Shown: positions 5,828 through 6,619 of the stretch, in pieces
Layout: every line of letters begins with the position of its first letter
How positions within the stretch are numbered: the stretch's first letter is position 1
Notes under the pieces: model-generated
The model's input: only the letters and a program-made list of their open reading frames with translations
Told to the model about the DNA's origin: nothing
Databases searched by the model: none
NCBI GenBank assembly: GCA_900541285.1
Contig: UQJA01000105.1
Location: forward strand, 1 to 6,619
Source of the DNA: an uncultured Collinsella sp.
GTDB lineage: Bacteria; Actinomycetota; Coriobacteriia; Coriobacteriales; Coriobacteriaceae
DNA length: 6,619 nucleotides
Reading direction: 5' to 3'
Made by a program: the position numbers and the translations under genes

Positions 5828-6619
5828 ATGAGCTGGGCACTTATCTCCGATTCAAGCTGCAACCTCCGCGATTGGCAACCGACCGCGCCCCATACCACCT
5901 TTGCATTTGCGCCCCTCAAAATTCGAGTGGGGGAGCATGAATTCGTCGATGACCTTTCGCTCGATGTTCATGAGCTCAACTGCGCTGTTCAGGCGGAGAC
6001 GAACGCTTCTTCGAGCGCTTGTCCCAGCGTAGGGGAGTGGGCCGAGCTCTTCAAATTGGCAGACAAGACCATCTGCATGCCGATCTCTGAGGGCGTGTCG
6101 GGCAGCTACAACGCGGCGAGGCACGCCGCCGATACGTACATGTCCGAGCATCCGGCAAGGAAGGTGTTCATCTTCGATTCTCTGGCCACGGGGCCGGAAA
6201 TGATGATGCTGGCGGAGAAAATCCGTCAGTGCGAGGACGCGGGGGACGATTTCGAGACCACGAAGGAAAAGGTGCTGGATTATCACAACCATCTGCACAC
6301 CCTGTTCTGTCTGGAATCCATGAACAACCTCGCCAGAAACGGGCGGGTGAATATCGCCGTGGCGAAGATCGCCGGAATGCTGGGCATCCGGGTGGCGGGA
6401 GAGGCCAAGGGCGGCCAGGTCGCCCCGGTGCATAAGCCCAGAGGACTGCGAAAAACCACCCAGATGCTGGTGGATATGGTAAAAGAGCGGGGCTTCCGGG
6501 ACGGCGGATATATCCGCGTCGCCCACTGCTTCGCCGAGGAAGCGGCGGCTGATTTCCGGGAAGCGCTGCTGGCCGAGTTCCCCCATGCCCGCTTCATGCT
6601 GGAGCCGACGACGGCGCTG
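5828..6619 (+). CDS. DegV/FakB-family fatty-acid-binding protein, 3' end cut by window
   Basis: A cytoplasmic protein of the DegV fold, which binds a fatty acid. The FakB members present it to the kinase FakA for phosphorylation and entry into phospholipid synthesis. I translated it by hand: 264 residues are visible without a stop; the family is about 280. Recognisable blocks are the opening ALISDSSCNL (4-13), SSSACPSVGEW (61-71, at the usual TSQPSPGEF position), ISEGVSGSYNAA (86-97, at the SSGLSGTY position), FIFDSLATG (114-122), LESMNNLARNGRV (162-174), KPRGLRKTTQML (203-214) and VAHCFAEEA (231-239). The start is set by AAAGGA six bases upstream. Codon choice changes abruptly near residues 78-118 (see findings). 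No fakA/dak gene is visible. Which fatty acid it carries, and whether it partners a FakA, cannot be read from the sequence. Confidence 0.9.
   Translation, partial: MSWALISDSSCNLRDWQPTAPHTTFAFAPLKIRVGEHEFVDDLSLDVHELNCAVQAETNASSSACPSVGEWAELFKLADKTICMPISEGVSGSYNAARHAADTYMSEHPARKVFIFDSLATGPEMMMLAEKIRQCEDAGDDFETTKEKVLDYHNHLHTLFCLESMNNLARNGRVNIAVAKIAGMLGIRVAGEAKGGQVAPVHKPRGLRKTTQMLVDMVKERGFRDGGYIRVAHCFAEEAAADFREALLAEFPHARFMLEPTTAL

Noticed and set aside
5852..6586. 244-codon open frame on the minus strand
   Set aside because: Antisense to the DegV-family gene, whose conserved blocks run continuously on the plus strand; the minus product is not recognisable.

Overview
The window looks like a chromosomal segment of a gut actinobacterium of the class Coriobacteriia, most like Collinsella. 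This is an inference from three things: moderately high G+C with C/G-ending codons in the central genes, AAAGGA-type ribosome binding sites, and an actinobacterial-type FHA plus MerR gene pair resembling GarA/OdhI and FtsR. No rRNA, tRNA or CRISPR is visible.

Layout. (1) 1-1456, minus strand: a very G+C-rich two-gene unit, the ATPase and first permease of a lantibiotic-immunity (LanFEG/MutFEG) type ABC exporter. The permease runs off the left edge. The genes overlap by 4 bases (ATGA). (2) 1457-1844: a 388-base divergent intergenic region with several dyad symmetries (an imperfect 20-bp and a perfect 13-bp inverted repeat, two short palindromes, a GC-rich hairpin) and a recognisable promoter for the rightward genes. 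(3) 1845-5663, plus strand: a CDP-alcohol phosphatidyltransferase (pgsA), a GarA/OdhI-like FHA protein, an FtsR-like MerR regulator, adenine phosphoribosyltransferase (apt) and a secreted coiled-coil NlpC/P60 cell-wall hydrolase. Gaps are short and a terminator hairpin follows the last gene at about 5687. (4) 5740-6619: a perfect 12-bp inverted repeat, a consensus -10 box and a DegV/FakB-type fatty-acid-binding protein that runs off the right edge.

How the genes fit together. The central run groups membrane-lipid synthesis (PgsA), a phospho-threonine-controlled FHA switch, a regulator whose relatives control cell division, purine salvage and peptidoglycan hydrolysis: a growth and envelope cluster. 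pgsA, garA and the merR gene also lie close together in Mycobacterium (Rv1822, Rv1827, Rv1828), so this grouping looks ancient in Actinobacteria. The left immunity exporter differs in composition (94 of the first 120 bases are G or C, against 35 of 60 in a sampled pgsA line) and is probably an accessory acquisition.

The strongest leads are the FHA protein's N-terminal motif, which keeps one of the two GarA/OdhI phospho-threonines; an abrupt codon-usage switch inside degV that suggests a mosaic gene; and the dyad-rich divergent region.
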